A DNA stretch of 64,000 bases from DATLXU01 sp035575515 (GCA_035575515.1 DATLXU010000015.1:1-64000); one strand, 5' to 3'; counted from the first letter of the stretch, positions 16,634 through 26,322 are shown. Made by a program: numbers and translations. Notes: generated by a model not told the origin, from the sequence alone.

Positions 16634-18252
16634 AAAGAGCGGAGCTTGTACTGAAACGCGCTTTGATCGTTGATGGCACGAGTCGCCCGCCGATTTATGG
16701 AGACGTTGCCCTCGCTCGAAACTATATCCTTGCGATTGACGCTGAAGGTGCGCTGCACGGGATGGAAGAACTCGACTGCAAAGGGCTTGCCGTCGCGCCC
16801 GGCTTCATTGATACGCACTCGCATTCAGACATTCGCGTGATGACCGAGCCTGAGCTTCCGATGAAGATTCGTCAGGGTATCACGCTCGAAGTATTCGGCC
16901 AGGATGGATTGTCAGTTGCGCCTCACAAAGCAAGCGACCGCGCGCAACTGGAGCGTCAGCTTGCGGGACTCGACGGGCGATTGAATCGTCAGTGGGATTG
17001 GCAAACGGTCGGCGAATACCTCGCAGCAGTCGAGCGGGCGCGACCCTCGATTGATTGCGCATACCTGATTCCGCATGGCGCGGTGAGGCTCCACGCTATG
17101 GGGATGGAAGACCGCCGCGCTTCGCGCGACGAGATTGCCGCGATGCAAGAGCTAATTCGTCAAGGGATGCGCGAAGGCGCGCTCGGCATTTCAACAGGGC
17201 TGATCTATCCGCCGTGCTGTTACGCCGACACATCGGAATTGATTGAGCTTGCCTGCGCCGTTCGAGAATTCGACGGCATATTCGTCGCTCACATGCGGAG
17301 CGAGAGCGATTATCTTGAAGATTCCGTAGCGGAGATGATCGAGATAGGCCGCGTATCAGGCGCGCGGGTTCATATCTCGCACTTCAAAGTCGCCGGGCGC
17401 GAAAACTGGGGCGTGATTGACCGCGTGCTTGAGATGATTCACCGGGCGCAGCGCGAAGGCTTGCGGCTTACAGCAGACCAGTACCCTTACATCGCAGGCT
17501 CTACGATGATGGGAGCGATAATCCCTCCCTGGGCGCACGCTGGCGGAGTTGATGAAACGCTCGCACGGCTCGCGAGTTCAGAAGAACGAAACAAGATGCG
17601 CGACGCTATGCTCAGCCACGAGCGTTCGACTTGGGATAACTTCTGGAAGTGGTCGGGACCGGAAGGAATAATCATCTCTGACGTTCCTTCGGGCCGCCAT
17701 GCTGAATACGTCGGCAAGAGTCTCGCTGATGCTGCGGCCCTCGCACGCAAAACTGTGAAGGCGAGCGAAGAAATGGCGGCTGAGTTCGCGTTCGACCTGC
17801 TGCTTGAAGAGCGAATGGGCGTGGGGATGATTTCATTCAGCCAATCGGAAGATGTCGTGAGAAAGATCATGCGCGAGCCTTATGTCAATGTCTGCACTGA
17901 TGGATTGCTCGGAGGCAAGCCGCACCCGCGAGCCTACGGCACTTACCCGCGCATTCTCGGTCGCTATGCGCGCGAGGAGAATCTGTTGACGCTTGAAGAG
18001 GCCGTGCGCAAAATGAGCGGGCTTGCTGCGGAAACTTTTCAGCTTAAAGGTTATGGGCGGATAGAGGACGGCGCGCGGGCGAATCTTGTCGTCTTTGACC
18101 CGCGAGAGGTGATTGATTGCGCCACTTTTGAAGACTCGAAGCAGTACCCGAAAGGAATTCATCACGTCATAGTTGAGGGCGTTCCTGTAATTCGCTACGG
18201 CGAGCCATACATTCAGGGCAATGGCGTTGCCGTTCGCCGTCAGCCCGTTTGA
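16630..18252 (+). CDS. N-acyl-D-amino-acid deacylase-like amidohydrolase (cytoplasmic)
   Basis: 540 residues, no signal peptide. The metal motif is complete: H63-S64-H65-S66-D67. Downstream landmarks are FVAHMRSES, VHISHFKVAGRENWG, TADQYPYIAGST and CTDGLLGGKPHPRAYG. It is a paralogue of the secreted protein at 4890-6617, which has HSE instead. I chose the ATG at 16630 because it overlaps the VOC stop (ATGA), giving coupling. An upstream in-frame ATG at 16606 lies inside the VOC gene. It likely hydrolyses N-acyl or dipeptide-like D-amino acid compounds. Confidence 0.87.
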   Translation: MKRAELVLKRALIVDGTSRPPIYGDVALARNYILAIDAEGALHGMEELDCKGLAVAPGFIDTHSHSDIRVMTEPELPMKIRQGITLEVFGQDGLSVAPHKASDRAQLERQLAGLDGRLNRQWDWQTVGEYLAAVERARPSIDCAYLIPHGAVRLHAMGMEDRRASRDEIAAMQELIRQGMREGALGISTGLIYPPCCYADTSELIELACAVREFDGIFVAHMRSESDYLEDSVAEMIEIGRVSGARVHISHFKVAGRENWGVIDRVLEMIHRAQREGLRLTADQYPYIAGSTMMGAIIPPWAHAGGVDETLARLASSEERNKMRDAMLSHERSTWDNFWKWSGPEGIIISDVPSGRHAEYVGKSLADAAALARKTVKASEEMAAEFAFDLLLEERMGVGMISFSQSEDVVRKIMREPYVNVCTDGLLGGKPHPRAYGTYPRILGRYAREENLLTLEEAVRKMSGLAAETFQLKGYGRIEDGARANLVVFDPREVIDCATFEDSKQYPKGIHHVIVEGVPVIRYGEPYIQGNGVAVRRQPV

Positions 18253-18335
18253 AATATAGTTTCGGCTCAAACGCGGCGTTGAATTTGCCCGTTTTTAATT
18301 ATGGTTGGTATATTGGCGCGAAAGGTCGCACTGCG

Positions 18336-19109
18336 ATGAACGACATTGATTCGACAATTCAACTGCAAGACGAAGAGCCGATGCCTGCGGGCGCGAAACG
18401 CGCTGCGCTCGTCATCTTGCAGGGAGAATCCATCGGCCTTGCGCTGCCCATCGAGAACGAGAGAAACGTGATTGGACGCGGCGCGCAGGCCGATATAGTC
18501 TTGAAGGATGAGGTAGCTTCGCGCCTTCACGCAGAAATTATTCGGGCCGCATCCGTAAGCGGAAATATCGAATACTTCATCAAAGACCTGTCGTCAACCA
18601 ACGGGACTTACCTGAACGGCTCGCGCATCGTCGAACAGGCGCAGTTGTTTGATTCAGACAGAATCAGAATCGGCAATCACATTCTGAAATTCTCGTTGCT
18701 CGACGAAGTAGAACTCGCCGCGCTCGGCAAGTCTCAAAGCTCAACGAGTGAAACACAACGCTCGCGCGGGCCGTCATCACAGCAAATAATCAGCTTTCCT
18801 CCCTTTCACATACCAGCGGATGTTGACCTGCTCTATCGCGAAGACGCTGTCGTGCCGCTTGAGCCGCAGGCCGTTCGAGTTCTGCGCTATCTGGCAGAGA
18901 ACACCGGGCGCGTGGTCACTAAGGACGAACTCCTTGAAGCAGTATGGCCCGACGTCTTCACTACAGACAGCGTCTTGAAAAAAGCAATCTCGCAGGCTCG
19001 ACACGCGCTCGGCGATGATGCGAAAGAAGCTCGCTTCATCGAGACGTTCCATCGTCGCGGCTACCGCTTCATCGCTCCCGTCCACAAACGCACGAAACAC
19101 TATACGTGA
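18336..19109 (+). CDS. FHA-winged-helix (OmpR/CadC-type) transcriptional regulator
   Basis: 257 residues. An FHA domain (about 43-118) has R48 in IGRG, S62-R63-LH65 and S87-T88-N89-G90, the residues that bind phosphothreonine. A linker of about 45 residues leads to a C-terminal winged helix (about 165-250) with VVTKDELLEAVWPD and HRRGYRFIAPV. There is no membrane segment and no receiver domain. A phosphothreonine peptide, perhaps from a Hanks kinase such as the one at 56744-58600, could be the input. The ATG at 18336 has AAAGG 11 bases upstream. The adjacent 11-bp repeats at 19216-19246 suit its DNA-binding type. Confidence 0.85.
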   Translation: MNDIDSTIQLQDEEPMPAGAKRAALVILQGESIGLALPIENERNVIGRGAQADIVLKDEVASRLHAEIIRAASVSGNIEYFIKDLSSTNGTYLNGSRIVEQAQLFDSDRIRIGNHILKFSLLDEVELAALGKSQSSTSETQRSRGPSSQQIISFPPFHIPADVDLLYREDAVVPLEPQAVRVLRYLAENTGRVVTKDELLEAVWPDVFTTDSVLKKAISQARHALGDDAKEARFIETFHRRGYRFIAPVHKRTKHYT

Positions 19110-19136
19110 AGAATAAACACGACGCGTGAACACGAC

Positions 19137-19203
19137 GACGCGGCGAGATTGATTGTCACCGCTCGGATCATCCAACATAGATAAACCATATATTCGCCGC
19201 GTC
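19137..19203. repeat. Inverted repeat downstream of the FHA regulator gene
   Basis: Perfect 10-bp arms GACGCGGCGA (19137-19146) and TCGCCGCGTC (19194-19203) are separated by 47 bases. There is no T-run, so it is not a standard terminator. The CGCGTCTCCGCGTCG tail recalls the CGCAGAG-type intergenic palindrome at 6638. Confidence 0.5.
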
Positions 19204-19215
19204 TCCGCGTCGCAG

Positions 19216-19246
19216 TTCGTAACCATTTCGTAACCGTTTCGTCACC
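19216..19246 (+). promoter_or_regulatory. Three 11-bp-phased direct repeats, candidate binding site for an OmpR-type winged helix
   Basis: TTCGTAACC at 19216-19224, TTCGTAACC at 19227-19235 and TTCGTCACC at 19238-19246 repeat exactly every 11 bp. OmpR/PhoB-type winged helices bind head-to-tail on such repeats. The FHA-winged-helix gene ends about 107 bases upstream and the cytochrome c gene starts 79 bases downstream, so the regulator may control the cytochrome gene. Confidence 0.5.
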
Positions 19247-19324
19247 GCACTTTCATGATTGAGCCTTCGTGTTCAGATTAAACTCACAACAGATTTGAGG
19301 ATAGTTTTAGGAGGAAGCTCGATT

Positions 19325-20377
19325 ATGGCTCATTGGACGAGAGCAAAACGAATTGCGGCGATGATTGCTATTGCAGTCTTCGCGGGTACGATTCTGGTCA
19401 TCAATGGGTGTAGCAAGAGGAGCGATTTCGCTGGTTTCGAGCAGGAGCAATCACAACTCGAACAGATAGCCAACGAAGGCGTGCCAGTTCAGATTGATTG
19501 CACGCCTACGCCCGCGAGGCTCGAACGCGGCAAGTACATCGTTGAGAACGTGGCTCATTGCTTTATGTGCCACTCAGAAGTCGACTGGAAAGCGCCGGGC
19601 GCGCAACCCATCGCGGGAAAGAAGGGCGCAGGACAAAAATGGGTTGAGCCGGTTCTGCCGTTCCTTTATGTGCCTAACATTACGCCCGACAAAGAGACGG
19701 GCGCGGGAACGTGGACCGATGAGATGTTCGCTCGCGCGATTCGCGAAGGCATAGGCCACGACGGGCGAAGGCTGTTCCCGCTCATGCCTTATATGCAATT
19801 CAGGAATATGTCTGATCAAGACCTCGCGTCGGTTATCGCCTACATTCGCTCGATACCTGCTGTGCGCAATAAAGTTCCGACGACGCAGTTGCCCGATGAA
19901 GTGAAAGCGATGCTGCCTCCGCCTCAGCCGTTGACGACGCGGGTTGCGGCTCCTGACCGGTCCAACCCTGTGAAGCGCGGCGAGTACCTCGTGACGATTG
20001 GCAATTGCGCTGCGTGCCACACGCCAATGGGACCGAAAGGCGAGCCGCTGGCGGGATTGGAATTCGGCGGCGGATTTGTTCTCGACGGTCCCTGGGGCAA
20101 GGTCGCAAGCAAGAACCTTACGCAAGACGCATCTGGTATATCGTATTTCGATGAGAACCTGTTCATCCAAACGATACGAACAGGAGCGGTGAAGGCTCGC
20201 AAGCTCAATTCGGTCATGCCGTGGGGATACTTTCGCAACATGACCGATGATGATCTGAAAGCGATATATGCGTACCTGCGCACGCTCAAGCCCGTGCATC
20301 ACGAAGTTGATAACACGGAGCCGCCGACTCAATGCAGAATATGCGGTGGAATGCATGGCTCAGGGGATAGGAATTAA
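19325..20377 (+). CDS. Dihaem cytochrome c lipoprotein
   Basis: 350 residues. A hydrophobic segment ends in the lipobox VINGC29, so the protein is likely anchored on the outer face of the membrane. Two c-type haem sites are C79-F-M-C82-H83 and C228-A-A-C231-H232, each followed by Met-containing loops (FPLMPYMQFRNM, SVMPWGYFRNM) that can give the sixth ligand. The arrangement resembles cytochrome subunits of membrane-bound dehydrogenases, but no dehydrogenase subunit is adjacent. The ATG at 19325 follows AGGAGG, and an in-frame ATG at 19259 adds a tail without family character. Confidence 0.88.
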   Translation: MAHWTRAKRIAAMIAIAVFAGTILVINGCSKRSDFAGFEQEQSQLEQIANEGVPVQIDCTPTPARLERGKYIVENVAHCFMCHSEVDWKAPGAQPIAGKKGAGQKWVEPVLPFLYVPNITPDKETGAGTWTDEMFARAIREGIGHDGRRLFPLMPYMQFRNMSDQDLASVIAYIRSIPAVRNKVPTTQLPDEVKAMLPPPQPLTTRVAAPDRSNPVKRGEYLVTIGNCAACHTPMGPKGEPLAGLEFGGGFVLDGPWGKVASKNLTQDASGISYFDENLFIQTIRTGAVKARKLNSVMPWGYFRNMTDDDLKAIYAYLRTLKPVHHEVDNTEPPTQCRICGGMHGSGDRN

Positions 20378-20820
20378 TTTGAAGCTGCATTCCACCCAGC
20401 GCAGGTTGCAAGCGCCATAACGCTCTGAACAACAACGAGGCGCTTGCAACCTGCCGCCCCCGAGATCACCCGGCTCGCGTCGCCAACTCCACGAGCCAGA
20501 GAAACATTGCGACGCGGGACCGGGTGTTTATCTTTTATACATCACGCCATTTCTCAATAATCAGAGAAACAACCTGCCCTTGTACGACTGAGATTCTATT
20601 GCCACAAGATAAAATGGCGATGAGCAATACTTGCTCATCAATGTACGAACTTGGCACAATACTGGCGCGTTTAAAATCACTCACACGTTGATTAGGGGAA
20701 AATGATGGAGCACTATTCAAAAAGACCATTCGCCTATAAACATACCTAGGGCACGGCTTATTGTCTCTGCCCGCTATCTTTGCGTTTACCATCGAATTTC
20801 GATTGGCTGAGGAACGCGAA
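20378..20820. other. Intergenic region, 443 bases, with hairpins but no convincing gene
   Basis: It contains a 16-bp inverted repeat at 20401-20454 (listed separately) and an 11-bp inverted pair, GGTGGAATGCA (20345-20355, inside the cytochrome gene) with TGCATTCCACC (20386-20396). The rest is AT-richer than the genes around it. An 85-codon reverse frame at 20535-20792 shows no recognisable domain or ribosome site. Confidence 0.6.
20401..20454 (+). repeat. 16-bp perfect inverted repeat after the cytochrome c gene
   Basis: GCAGGTTGCAAGCGCC (20401-20416) pairs with GGCGCTTGCAACCTGC (20439-20454) across a 22-base loop. No U-tract follows, so it may protect the mRNA 3' end or be a mobile palindrome rather than a simple intrinsic terminator. 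Confidence 0.7.
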
Positions 20821-20849
20821 TTGACTATGTGACAAACCGGTCTTTTACT
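20821..20849 (+). promoter_or_regulatory. Candidate sigma-70 promoter for the GH57-treY operon
   Basis: TTGACT (20821-20826), a 17-base spacer and TTTACT (20844-20849). The start would be near 20856, 12 bases before the ATG at 20868, with GGAG in between. Confidence 0.5.
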
Positions 20850-20867
20850 TTACAAGATGGAGACACA

Positions 20868-23285
20868 ATGAATCGTTATATATGCATTCACGGCCATTTC
20901 TATCAACCGCCGCGAGAAAATCCCTGGCTCGAAGAGGTCGAGCTACAGGACTCAGCTTATCCTCACCACGACTGGAACGAGCGCATCACGGCTGAATGCT
21001 ATGGCCCTAATGCCGCTTCTCGCATACTTGATCCCGACCGCAACATCATTGACATCGTAAACAACTATTCAAAGATAAGCTTCAATTTCGGGCCCACTCT
21101 CTTGTCGTGGATGGAACGCCACGCGCCCGATGTTTACAACGCAATAATCGAAGCTGACCGCGAGAGCATGAAGAATTTCTCAGGTCACGGCTCAGGCCTG
21201 GCCCAAGTCTATAATCACATGATTATGCCGCTCGCAAACGCGCGAGATAAACGGACGCAGGTAATCTGGGGCATACGCGATTTTGAGCACCGCTTTGGCC
21301 GCAGGCCCGAAGGGATGTGGCTTGCCGAAACTGCCCTCGATATTGCGACGCTCGAAGCATTGGCCGAGCAGGAGATTCTTTTCACCATCCTTGCGCCGCG
21401 ACAGGCGGGACGCGTGCGAAAGATCGGCAAGCGGTGGCGCGACGTTTCGGGCGCGCGCGTTGATCCGAAGATGCCTTACCTGTGCCGACTGCCGTCTGGA
21501 AGAACCATCAACCTCTTTTTTTATGACGGCCCGATTTCGCAGGACATTGCATTCGGCGGATTGCTGACGAGCGGCGAGAAGTTCGCCAATCGGCTGTTGG
21601 GTGCGTTCGTTGAAGGCGAACAGACGCAACTTGTTCACATAGCGACCGATGGCGAGACCTATGGCCACCATCATCGTCACGGCGATATGGCTCTCGGATA
21701 TTGCCTGCACTATATTGAATCGAACAACCTCGCGCGAATTACGATCTACGGCGAGCACCTTGAAAAATTTCCGCCGACGCACGAGGTCGAGATAATCGAA
21801 AACACTTCGTGGAGTTGCGCGCACGGCATCGAGCGATGGCGAAGCAACTGCGGGTGCAGCACTGGCCGCGAAGGGTGGACGCAGGAATGGCGCTCGCCGC
21901 TTCGCGATGCGCTCGACTGGCTGCGCGATGAGCTTGCGCCGATTTATGAACGAGAGATAAGCAAGTATCTCAGTGATGCGTGGCGAGCGCGCGACGATTA
22001 CATCAACATCATCCTTGATCGCGGGCGCGAGAACGTCGCCGCTTTCTTATCAAATTACGCCGTGCGCGAGATTGCAAACGAGGACGAGGTGAAAATCTGG
22101 CGGCTGTTGGAAATGCAGCGCCACGCGATGCTGATGTACACGAGCTGCGGCTGGTTCTTCGACGAGATTTCCGGGCTTGAAACGACTCAGGTGATTGCTT
22201 ATGCGGCGCGAGCGATTCAGCTCGCTGAGAAAGTCACGGGCGTATCGCTTGAATCTCAGTTTCTGGAACGAATCGAGCGCGCGCCGAGCAACGTCCCTGA
22301 GCAAGCGAACGGCGCGCGAGTTTACGAAACGCTCGTCAAGCCGATGATGGTCGACCTGCTAAGAGTAGGCGCGCACTACGGCGTGTCGTCGCTGTTTGAA
22401 GATTATCCTGAGACGACGACCATCTACGCTTACAACGCAACGAAAGAGCTGCTCGACATTGACGAAGCGGGCCGCCAGCGTCTGGCAACGGGGAAGGCTC
22501 ATCTGCGGTCGAACGTCACTTCTGCTGAAAGCACAATCACGTTTGCCGTGCTGCATCTTGGAGATCACAACCTGCTCGGCGGCGTGCGCGAGTTTGCAGG
22601 CGAAGAAGCGTTTGAAGCTATGCGGCAGGAGATCAAGGAAGCGTTTTCGAGGAGCGACCTCGCTGAAATAATTCGATTGATGGATAAGCATTTCGAGACG
22701 CACAACTATTCGCTGTGGCATCTGTTCCGCGACGAGCAGCGAAAAGTCTGGGGCCGCATACTCGCCTCAACGCTCACAGAGATCGAAGGCTCGTTCCGCC
22801 GCATCTACGACCATCACTATCCCGTCATGCAGGCGATGCGCGAGCTTCACACGCCCATTCCGAAGGCGCTAATGATGACGGCTGAGTTTACAATCAACGC
22901 AGACCTTCGGAACGCGATTGAAGCAGAAACCTTGAATCTCGATCTGCTTGGCGATCTGGTTACAGCGGCGCGGCGATGGGGATTTGAGATTGACCGCACG
23001 ACGCTCGGATACGTCGCAAGCCGAAAGGTGCGCGCGCTGATGGAGCAATTCGATGGCGACACGGAAGACGCATCATTGCTTGAGCGCATCGAGACGACGC
23101 TCAGGGCGCTTGAGCCGCTCGGACTCGAATACGATTTATGGAAAGCTCAAAACATTTTGTTCTATGCTGGCCGCAGCCTTTCCGGCGAGATGCGCGAGCG
23201 TGCAGAGCGAGGCGAAGAAGCTGCGCGCAACTGGCTTGAGCATTTCGACAGCCTGAGTCAATACCTTCGAGTGAGGAGCTATTGA
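20868..23285 (+). CDS. GH57-family glycoside hydrolase with DUF3536
   Basis: 805 residues. The N-terminus CIHGHFYQPPRENPW is the GH57 start motif, and HIATDGETYGHHHRHGD (around residue 261) is the other hallmark. The DUF3536 region fills the C-terminal half. GH57 enzymes act on alpha-glucans by amylase, branching or glucanotransferase chemistry, but the DUF3536 group is poorly characterised. Its TGA overlaps the ATG of treY (TGATG), so the two are made together and probably act on the same alpha-1,4-glucan pool. I chose the ATG at 20868, which has a weak GGAG, over an upstream in-frame ATG that overlaps the promoter. Confidence 0.87.
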   Translation: MNRYICIHGHFYQPPRENPWLEEVELQDSAYPHHDWNERITAECYGPNAASRILDPDRNIIDIVNNYSKISFNFGPTLLSWMERHAPDVYNAIIEADRESMKNFSGHGSGLAQVYNHMIMPLANARDKRTQVIWGIRDFEHRFGRRPEGMWLAETALDIATLEALAEQEILFTILAPRQAGRVRKIGKRWRDVSGARVDPKMPYLCRLPSGRTINLFFYDGPISQDIAFGGLLTSGEKFANRLLGAFVEGEQTQLVHIATDGETYGHHHRHGDMALGYCLHYIESNNLARITIYGEHLEKFPPTHEVEIIENTSWSCAHGIERWRSNCGCSTGREGWTQEWRSPLRDALDWLRDELAPIYEREISKYLSDAWRARDDYINIILDRGRENVAAFLSNYAVREIANEDEVKIWRLLEMQRHAMLMYTSCGWFFDEISGLETTQVIAYAARAIQLAEKVTGVSLESQFLERIERAPSNVPEQANGARVYETLVKPMMVDLLRVGAHYGVSSLFEDYPETTTIYAYNATKELLDIDEAGRQRLATGKAHLRSNVTSAESTITFAVLHLGDHNLLGGVREFAGEEAFEAMRQEIKEAFSRSDLAEIIRLMDKHFETHNYSLWHLFRDEQRKVWGRILASTLTEIEGSFRRIYDHHYPVMQAMRELHTPIPKALMMTAEFTINADLRNAIEAETLNLDLLGDLVTAARRWGFEIDRTTLGYVASRKVRALMEQFDGDTEDASLLERIETTLRALEPLGLEYDLWKAQNILFYAGRSLSGEMRERAERGEEAARNWLEHFDSLSQYLRVRSY

Positions 23286-26068
23286 TGCGCATCCCTGCGG
23301 CAACATACAGGCTTCAATTCAATCCGAGCTTCGGTTTCAAGGACGCTCAAAGGATAATTCCCTATCTTGCCGAGCTAGGCATAACGTGCGTTTATGCCTC
23401 GCCAATCTTCAAGGCGCGGCGCGGCAGCACGCACGGCTATGACGTTGCCGACACGAATCAGCTCAACCCGGAGCTTGGCTCGCAAGGAGATTTCGACGCG
23501 CTCATTGAAACCGTTCATGGTCACGGCATGACGTGGCTGCAGGATTTCGTACCGAATCACATGGCTTATGACAGCGCGAACCTGATGCTGATGGACATAT
23601 TCGAAAAGGGTCGGGCCTCGCGTTACTTCTCCTTTTTCGACATTGACTGGGAGCACATGCGCGAAAACCTGCGAGGCAAAGTCATCGCGCCATTTCTGGG
23701 AAAGCCCTACGGCGAGACTTTAGAGAGCGGCGAGTTGAGGCTTGAATGCGAGGCGGGCCGCTTCGCGATTCGCTATTACGAAACCCTCTATCCGCTCAGC
23801 ATCAAATCTTACGGGTTCATCATCGCGCACCAGCTCGATAAATTGAAGGAGCGATTGGGCGCGGAGCATCCCGGCTTCGTCAAGACGCTGGGCATCGCGG
23901 CGATCCTCAACAGCCTCTCGTTTGATCTCGATGGAGGCGACGCGGAGGCGCGAAACGCGCAATTGGTTCTGGCGCAGGATGCGCTTTCGGAACTGTATCG
24001 CAACGACGCAGAGATTCGCGATTATATTGACGAATCGGTTGTGGCTTTCAACCGCGACGTTGACCTGCTGCACGAGCTGCTGTTGCAGCAATGGTTTCAA
24101 CTGACCTACTGGCGCGTCGCGACGAAAGAGATAAACTACCAGCGATTCTTCAACATCAACGAGCTGATTTCGCTGCGAATGGAAGACGAGCGCGTCTTTG
24201 AGTTCATTCATCGTCTCGCGCTGCGCCTTCTGCGCGAAGGAAAGATCAACGGCCTGCGCATTGATCACGTTGACGGACTTTACAACCCGACAGAGTATCT
24301 TGCGCGGCTCAAGCGCGAGGCGGGCGACGCGTTCATCGTCGTCGAAAAGATTCTTGAGTTGAGCGAACATCTTCCGCGCGCGTGGCGGGTTGAAGGCACA
24401 ACGGGCTACGACTTTTTGAACTGGGTCAACGGGCTTTTCGTTGATTCGCGAAACGGTGAGCGGCTACAAAAGATTTACGAGCGATTCGGCGGCGAGGCGA
24501 CCCCTTACGCCGATCTGCTCTACGAAAAAAAGAAGCTCATCATCGAGCGACACCTCACAGGCGATCTCGATAATCTCACTTCCCTGCTCAAGAACATCTC
24601 GGCCACGACGCGCGAGGCGATTGATCTGGCGTGGGAAGCCCTCAACGGTGCGATTGCCGAAACAGCCGCAGTCTTTCCGGTATATCGCACTTACATCGCG
24701 GGAGGCGAGATTGAAGAGCGCGACCGCGCGTACATCGAAGACGCCATCGAAAAAGCAAAGGCGCGAAATCCCTTGCTTAGCCGCGCGCTCGATTTTTTGC
24801 AGAGCGTGTTGACGCTCGATTATCCCGACTATCTCGAAGAAGACGACAAGCGGATGTGGCTGCGATTCGTGATGCGGTTTCAGCAGTTCACAAGCCCGCT
24901 GATGGCCAAAGGGCTGGAAGACACAACCTTTTATGTTTACAACCGGCTTGTCTCTTTGAACGAAGTCGGCGGCGACCCCGCGCGCTTCGGCGTGACGGTT
25001 GACGAGTTTCATTCGTTCAATCAGAAGCGGCTCAAGCCGCATCCTCACGCAATGAACGCGACGGCCACGCACGACACGAAGCGCGGCGAAGACGTGCGGG
25101 CGCGAATCAACGTGCTGTCGGAAATTCCTGATGAATGGGAGCGGGTCATTCAGGAATGGCAGGCGATGAATCGCCGATTCAAGAAGATCGTCAATGACGA
25201 AGAAGCGCCGGATGCGAATCGAGAATACTTTCTTTATCAAACGCTCGTGGGCGCGTACCCGTTTGACGAAGGCGAACGCGAGGGGTTCGCCGCTCGAATC
25301 AAAGAGTACATTATAAAATCTGCGCGCGAGGCGAAGACCCACACCTTCTGGCTGGACAACAACACAGAATACGAATCGGCGTTGATTGAATTCACCGAAG
25401 CTGTCCTTGCGTCAGATGAATTTCTGGAGAGCTTCATCCCTTTTCAGCGAATGGTCGCGCACTATGGCGTGTTCAATTCGCTGTCGCAGGTTTTGTTGAA
25501 GATAACCTCGCCCGGCCTGCCCGATTTTTATCAGGGGAGCGAGCTATGGGATTTGAACCTGGTTGACCCGGACAATCGCCGCGCAGTTGATTACGCGAAG
25601 CGCGAAGCGTTGCTTGGTGAGATAAGAGAGAAAGAAGAATCGTGCGTGAAGAATTTGATAGACGAGCTTCTTCGCACAAAAGAAGACGGGCGGATAAAGA
25701 TGTTCACAATTCGCCGCGCGCTTGCGGCTCGCAATCGCGACAAAGAATTATTCGACGCGGGCGAGTATATACCGCTGAAAGCAACGGGCAAGCGAAGCGA
25801 AAACGTAGTCGCGTTTGCAAGGCGGCTGGGCGAGCGATGGTCGGTGACAATCGCCCCGCGACTTGTTGCTTCGGTGGTGAAAATGAGTGAGCATCCCTTT
25901 GGGAAGGATGTTTGGGAGGAGACGAGCGTAGAGATTCCGGCGGGCGGGCCTGGCGCGTGGCGCAATGATTTTACTGGCGAAGCGATTGAGAGCGGGCAAA
26001 GGGTCTATTTGGCAGACGCCTTGCGGCGGTTTCCAGTTGCTTTGTTGTCGGGCGAAGTAAAGCTCTAA
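23285..26068 (+). CDS. treY: Malto-oligosyltrehalose synthase
   Basis: 927 residues, GH13 family. The enzyme turns the reducing-end alpha-1,4 bond of a maltodextrin into alpha,alpha-1,1, the first step of the TreY/TreZ trehalose route. The barrel begins AATYRLQFNPSFGF. Catalytic residues are D327 (GLRIDHVDG), E354 (IVVEKILE) and D597 (TATHDTKRGED). The family insertion and C-terminus (FYQGSELWDLNLVDPDNRR) are intact. The partner treZ and debranching treX genes are absent here, and the overlapping GH57 gene takes their place. Confidence 0.95.
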   Translation: MRIPAATYRLQFNPSFGFKDAQRIIPYLAELGITCVYASPIFKARRGSTHGYDVADTNQLNPELGSQGDFDALIETVHGHGMTWLQDFVPNHMAYDSANLMLMDIFEKGRASRYFSFFDIDWEHMRENLRGKVIAPFLGKPYGETLESGELRLECEAGRFAIRYYETLYPLSIKSYGFIIAHQLDKLKERLGAEHPGFVKTLGIAAILNSLSFDLDGGDAEARNAQLVLAQDALSELYRNDAEIRDYIDESVVAFNRDVDLLHELLLQQWFQLTYWRVATKEINYQRFFNINELISLRMEDERVFEFIHRLALRLLREGKINGLRIDHVDGLYNPTEYLARLKREAGDAFIVVEKILELSEHLPRAWRVEGTTGYDFLNWVNGLFVDSRNGERLQKIYERFGGEATPYADLLYEKKKLIIERHLTGDLDNLTSLLKNISATTREAIDLAWEALNGAIAETAAVFPVYRTYIAGGEIEERDRAYIEDAIEKAKARNPLLSRALDFLQSVLTLDYPDYLEEDDKRMWLRFVMRFQQFTSPLMAKGLEDTTFYVYNRLVSLNEVGGDPARFGVTVDEFHSFNQKRLKPHPHAMNATATHDTKRGEDVRARINVLSEIPDEWERVIQEWQAMNRRFKKIVNDEEAPDANREYFLYQTLVGAYPFDEGEREGFAARIKEYIIKSAREAKTHTFWLDNNTEYESALIEFTEAVLASDEFLESFIPFQRMVAHYGVFNSLSQVLLKITSPGLPDFYQGSELWDLNLVDPDNRRAVDYAKREALLGEIREKEESCVKNLIDELLRTKEDGRIKMFTIRRALAARNRDKELFDAGEYIPLKATGKRSENVVAFARRLGERWSVTIAPRLVASVVKMSEHPFGKDVWEETSVEIPAGGPGAWRNDFTGEAIESGQRVYLADALRRFPVALLSGEVKL

Positions 26069-26322
26069 ACCGTCAGAATCGAAGACGCGATTATTAGCGG
26101 ATTGAAACTTATTGGCTGGGCTGGAATCAAATCAGGCCGGTTGTGTCAGAATCTAAGTCTCGATTTTTGGCGGATTGAATATCTCCATCCTCAATTAATC
26201 CTCGGTTGGCTGCTCGCGACTCTTGCGCCTTCAATCGGCGCTCCTTCCCCGACGGGCTGGCGAAGGCCGCTCACCTCAATGTATCATTCGCTCATTCTCG
26301 CAATTCAAACCAGGAGGCATTG

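Noticed and set aside
20535..20792. 85-codon reverse frame in the gap before the GH57 gene
   Set aside because: No ribosome site, no domain and no codon bias like the neighbours; probably chance.
24464..25342. 292-codon reverse frame
   Set aside because: Antisense shadow of treY.
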